From Pseudomonadota bacterium (GTDB lineage: Bacteria; Desulfobacterota; Syntrophia; Syntrophales; UBA5619), in NCBI GenBank assembly GCA_018827585.1, contig JAHJXP010000117.1:1-7447 (forward strand): a DNA stretch of 7,447 nt. The letters run 5' to 3'. Position numbers and translations under genes: made by a program. The notes under the pieces were generated by a model. It searched no databases and was not told the DNA's origin. It saw only the letters and a list, made by a program, of their open reading frames with translations. How positions within the stretch are numbered: the stretch's first letter is position 1; each line of letters starts with the position of its first letter. Positions 5,847-7,447 of this stretch are shown here, piece after piece.

Positions 5847-6719
5847 ATGAAAATCTTGTCCAAGGCCGTTGTCTATTCCCGCATGATCAAGTTTTCGCAC
5901 ACGATCTTTGCGTTGCCGTTTGCCCTCTCGGCAATGGTCCTGGTCCAGAGGGCAAAGCCGCTGGACTTTGCGACGGTGTTCTGGATCATCGTCGCGATGG
6001 TGGGGGCCCGGTCGGCGGCCATGGGGTTCAACCGCATCGCCGATGCGGCGATTGACGCCCGGAATCCGCGGACGGCCGTCAGGGAGATTCCCCGGGGCGT
6101 CATATCCAAAGGGGAGGCCGGCTTTTTCACCGCCATCGCGAGCCTGGTTTTCATAGCGGCTTCCGCCATGCTTTCCTCCCTGTGCTTCTGGCTCTCCTTC
6201 CCCGTTCTGGCGTGCCTTTTTGCCTACTCCTACATGAAGCGGGTGACCTGGCTTGCCCACCTCTTTCTCGGCTTCACAATCGGGCTGGCGCCGATGGGCG
6301 TCTGGATCGCCGCAACCGGCACCCTCTCCGGAATGATAGCAGTTTTGAGCCTTGCCCTGATGGCGTACATCGCCGGCTTCGACGTCCTCTATGCCTGCCA
6401 GGACGTCGAATTCGACAGGACCATGGGACTCCATTCCATTCCAGCCAGGTTCGGAGTGGAAAAAGCGATGAAGGTCTCGACCATCCTGCACGGGGTCAGC
6501 GCCCTGTCCCTGCTGGGCCTCTATTGGCTCTTCCCGTTGAGCCCCGTCTATCTCCTCTTTGTCGGCATCATCACGGTCCTCTTTTTCGTGGAACACAGGC
6601 TGGTGAATCCCCATGACCTCTCTAGGATCGACATGGCCTTCTTCCATGTCAACAGCATGATCTCCATCCTCGTGCTGGTCGCCGTCTTCTCGGGAAGCGC
6701 GCTCAGGGGCATCCTGTGA
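5847..6719 (+). CDS. mqnP: UbiA-family aromatic polyprenyltransferase (MqnP-like)
   Basis: A 290-residue inner-membrane enzyme that attaches a polyprenyl chain to an aromatic acid such as 4-hydroxybenzoate, or to a futalosine-pathway naphthoate. Both magnesium-diphosphate motifs are present: N62-RIA-D66-AAI-D70 and D186-VEF-D190, inside FDVLYACQDVEFDR. About eight hydrophobic segments follow one another (e.g. 37-56, 95-128, 138-157, 162-178, 213-229, 234-248, 268-283), as expected for the UbiA superfamily. ATG at 5847 is preferred over the in-frame TTG at 5841. There is no good Shine-Dalgarno, and an overlapping 5-codon ATG frame ends at the start codon. The stop overlaps the ubiX start by 4 nt. 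Linkage to ubiX and a ubiD-type gene is typical of anaerobes using the futalosine route to menaquinone, hence the MqnP-like call. A UbiA role is the alternative. Confidence 0.88.
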   Translation: MKILSKAVVYSRMIKFSHTIFALPFALSAMVLVQRAKPLDFATVFWIIVAMVGARSAAMGFNRIADAAIDARNPRTAVREIPRGVISKGEAGFFTAIASLVFIAASAMLSSLCFWLSFPVLACLFAYSYMKRVTWLAHLFLGFTIGLAPMGVWIAATGTLSGMIAVLSLALMAYIAGFDVLYACQDVEFDRTMGLHSIPARFGVEKAMKVSTILHGVSALSLLGLYWLFPLSPVYLLFVGIITVLFFVEHRLVNPHDLSRIDMAFFHVNSMISILVLVAVFSGSALRGIL

Positions 6720-7339
6720 ACAAGGGGATCATCGTCGGGATAACGGGGGCCTCCGGGGCCGGGTATGCGTTGAGGCTGCTGGAAAACCTTCTGAGCCTCC
6801 CCCTGCAGGTCCACTTGATCGTCTCCGAGATGGGGGCGAAGGTCCTGGCCCATGAACTGAAGATTTCTCCCGGGGAGGTGCAGGGGCTGTTCGACCGGAT
6901 GCGTTCCGCAAAAGGAGTCAGGGCGGAGATGGTCGTGCACGACCCGAATGACATGTTTGCCCCGGTGGCGAGCGGTTCGTTTCCCGTCCGGGCCATGGCG
7001 ATCATCCCCTGTTCCATGAAGACCCTCGCTGCCGTTGCCGGCGGTTACACCTCCAACCTCCTGGAGAGGGCGGCGGATGTGACCCTCAAGGAGAAGCGCC
7101 CGCTTATCCTTGTGATCCGGGAAACCCCTCTGAGCCGCATCCATCTGACGAACATGCTCAAGGCCCAGGAGGCCGGGGCCACGATCATGCCGGCCTCGCC
7201 GGGATTCTACCACCATCCGCAGACGATAGGGGACCTGACGACGTTCATCGCCGGCAGGGTTCTGGATCATCTCGGCATCGAGCAGCCGGACATCCCCCGG
7301 TGGGGAGGGCTGCCCGGCGGGGAGTGTGATGAGCTATAA
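6716..7339 (+). CDS. ubiX: Flavin prenyltransferase UbiX
   Basis: This 207-residue cytoplasmic enzyme prenylates FMN from dimethylallyl phosphate, making the cofactor required by UbiD decarboxylases. The FMN-binding start IIVGITGASGAGYALRLLE (residues 5-23) is clear. IIPCSMKTLAAVAGGYTSNLLERAADVTLKEKRPLILVIRETPLS (96-140) and the MPASPGFYHHPQT segment (158-170) are signature UbiX regions, with conserved R135, E136, Y165 and R181. The start is GTG at 6716, within the GTGA overlap with the upstream stop. AGGGG lies just upstream, consistent with translational coupling. Length is normal for the family. The gene ends inside the start of the next gene by 11 nt. Confidence 0.95.
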   Translation: MNKGIIVGITGASGAGYALRLLENLLSLPLQVHLIVSEMGAKVLAHELKISPGEVQGLFDRMRSAKGVRAEMVVHDPNDMFAPVASGSFPVRAMAIIPCSMKTLAAVAGGYTSNLLERAADVTLKEKRPLILVIRETPLSRIHLTNMLKAQEAGATIMPASPGFYHHPQTIGDLTTFIAGRVLDHLGIEQPDIPRWGGLPGGECDEL

Positions 7340-7447
7340 TAATCTCGGTGAATTCATCGCCCGGCTGGAAGCGGAGGGCGAGCTTCTGAGGATCGGCGCC
7401 GGCGTCTCTCCCGTCCTGGAGATCGCCGAGATCACGGACCGCATGTC
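7329..7447 (+). CDS. ubiD: UbiD-family decarboxylase, N-terminal part (cut by window edge)
   Basis: The first 39 codons are visible: MSYNNLGEFIARLEAEGELLRIG followed by SPVLEIAEITDRM. This is the standard amino terminus of UbiD-type 3-polyprenyl-4-hydroxybenzoate or menaquinone (MqnL-type) decarboxylases, which use the prenyl-FMN made by UbiX. ATG at 7329 follows GGGGAG; GTG at 7326 is an in-frame alternative. It overlaps ubiX by 11 nt, so the three genes form one transcript. The catalytic region lies outside the window, so ubiD and mqnL cannot be separated here. Confidence 0.88.
   Translation, partial: MSYNNLGEFIARLEAEGELLRIGAGVSPVLEIAEITDRM

Noticed and set aside
5823..6647. 274-codon minus-strand open frame
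   Set aside because: It is antisense to the UbiA-type gene, which has both aspartate motifs and membrane segments. Its composition (G, D, H, R, Q-rich) is typical of a shadow.
6548..7270. 240-codon minus-strand open frame
   Set aside because: It is antisense to ubiX, which is unambiguous.

Overview
The window looks like a piece of an environmental Desulfobacterota/deltaproteobacterial chromosome. This is inferred from the prenyltransferase-UbiX-UbiD quinone cluster, the LuxR-type regulator remnant and the IS1634-type transposase. No rRNA or other taxonomic marker is present. There are four blocks: a decapitated integron (about 1-1850), an insertion sequence (about 1925-3710), two broken genes (3733-5739), and the start of an intact quinone-biosynthesis operon (5782 to the right edge).

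Integron remnant, read on the minus strand from right to left. It contains the last ~57 residues of an integron-type tyrosine recombinase (1680-1850). Next come a putative attI region (1500-1680) with two 20-bp direct repeats and a 49-codon ORF behind a perfect Shine-Dalgarno, cassette 1 (115-aa unknown protein), attC1 (1040-1127), cassette 2 (257-aa protein with a D-x12-E-V-K nuclease-like motif) and attC2 (134-201). Cassette limits are supported internally: the first bases of each cassette are exactly complementary to the R'' box of its own attC (GTTATGT/ACATAAC and GTTAGAC/GTCTAAC). The integrase points toward the cassettes, the reverse of the usual integron layout. Left of attC2 is a gene-free, GC-rich chain of hairpins.

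Insertion sequence. A complete 545-aa DDE transposase of the IS1634/IS4 type, with its own promoter and RBS, sits where the 5' part of intI should be. The rest of intI is not found on its other side, so DNA was lost there.

Broken genes. An RTX/cadherin-like secreted protein gene (minus strand) has two frame changes and probably an internal deletion near its 5' end. The divergent LuxR-type regulator gene (plus strand) has at least two frame changes but an intact HTH domain. All the frame breaks lie within about 650 bp.

Quinone operon. A TTGACA-type promoter precedes a UbiA-family prenyltransferase (MqnP-like), a UbiX flavin prenyltransferase and the start of a UbiD-family decarboxylase. The genes overlap by 4 and 11 nt. 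Together they would prenylate an aromatic acid and then remove its carboxylate using prenylated FMN made by UbiX, as in menaquinone/ubiquinone-type synthesis.
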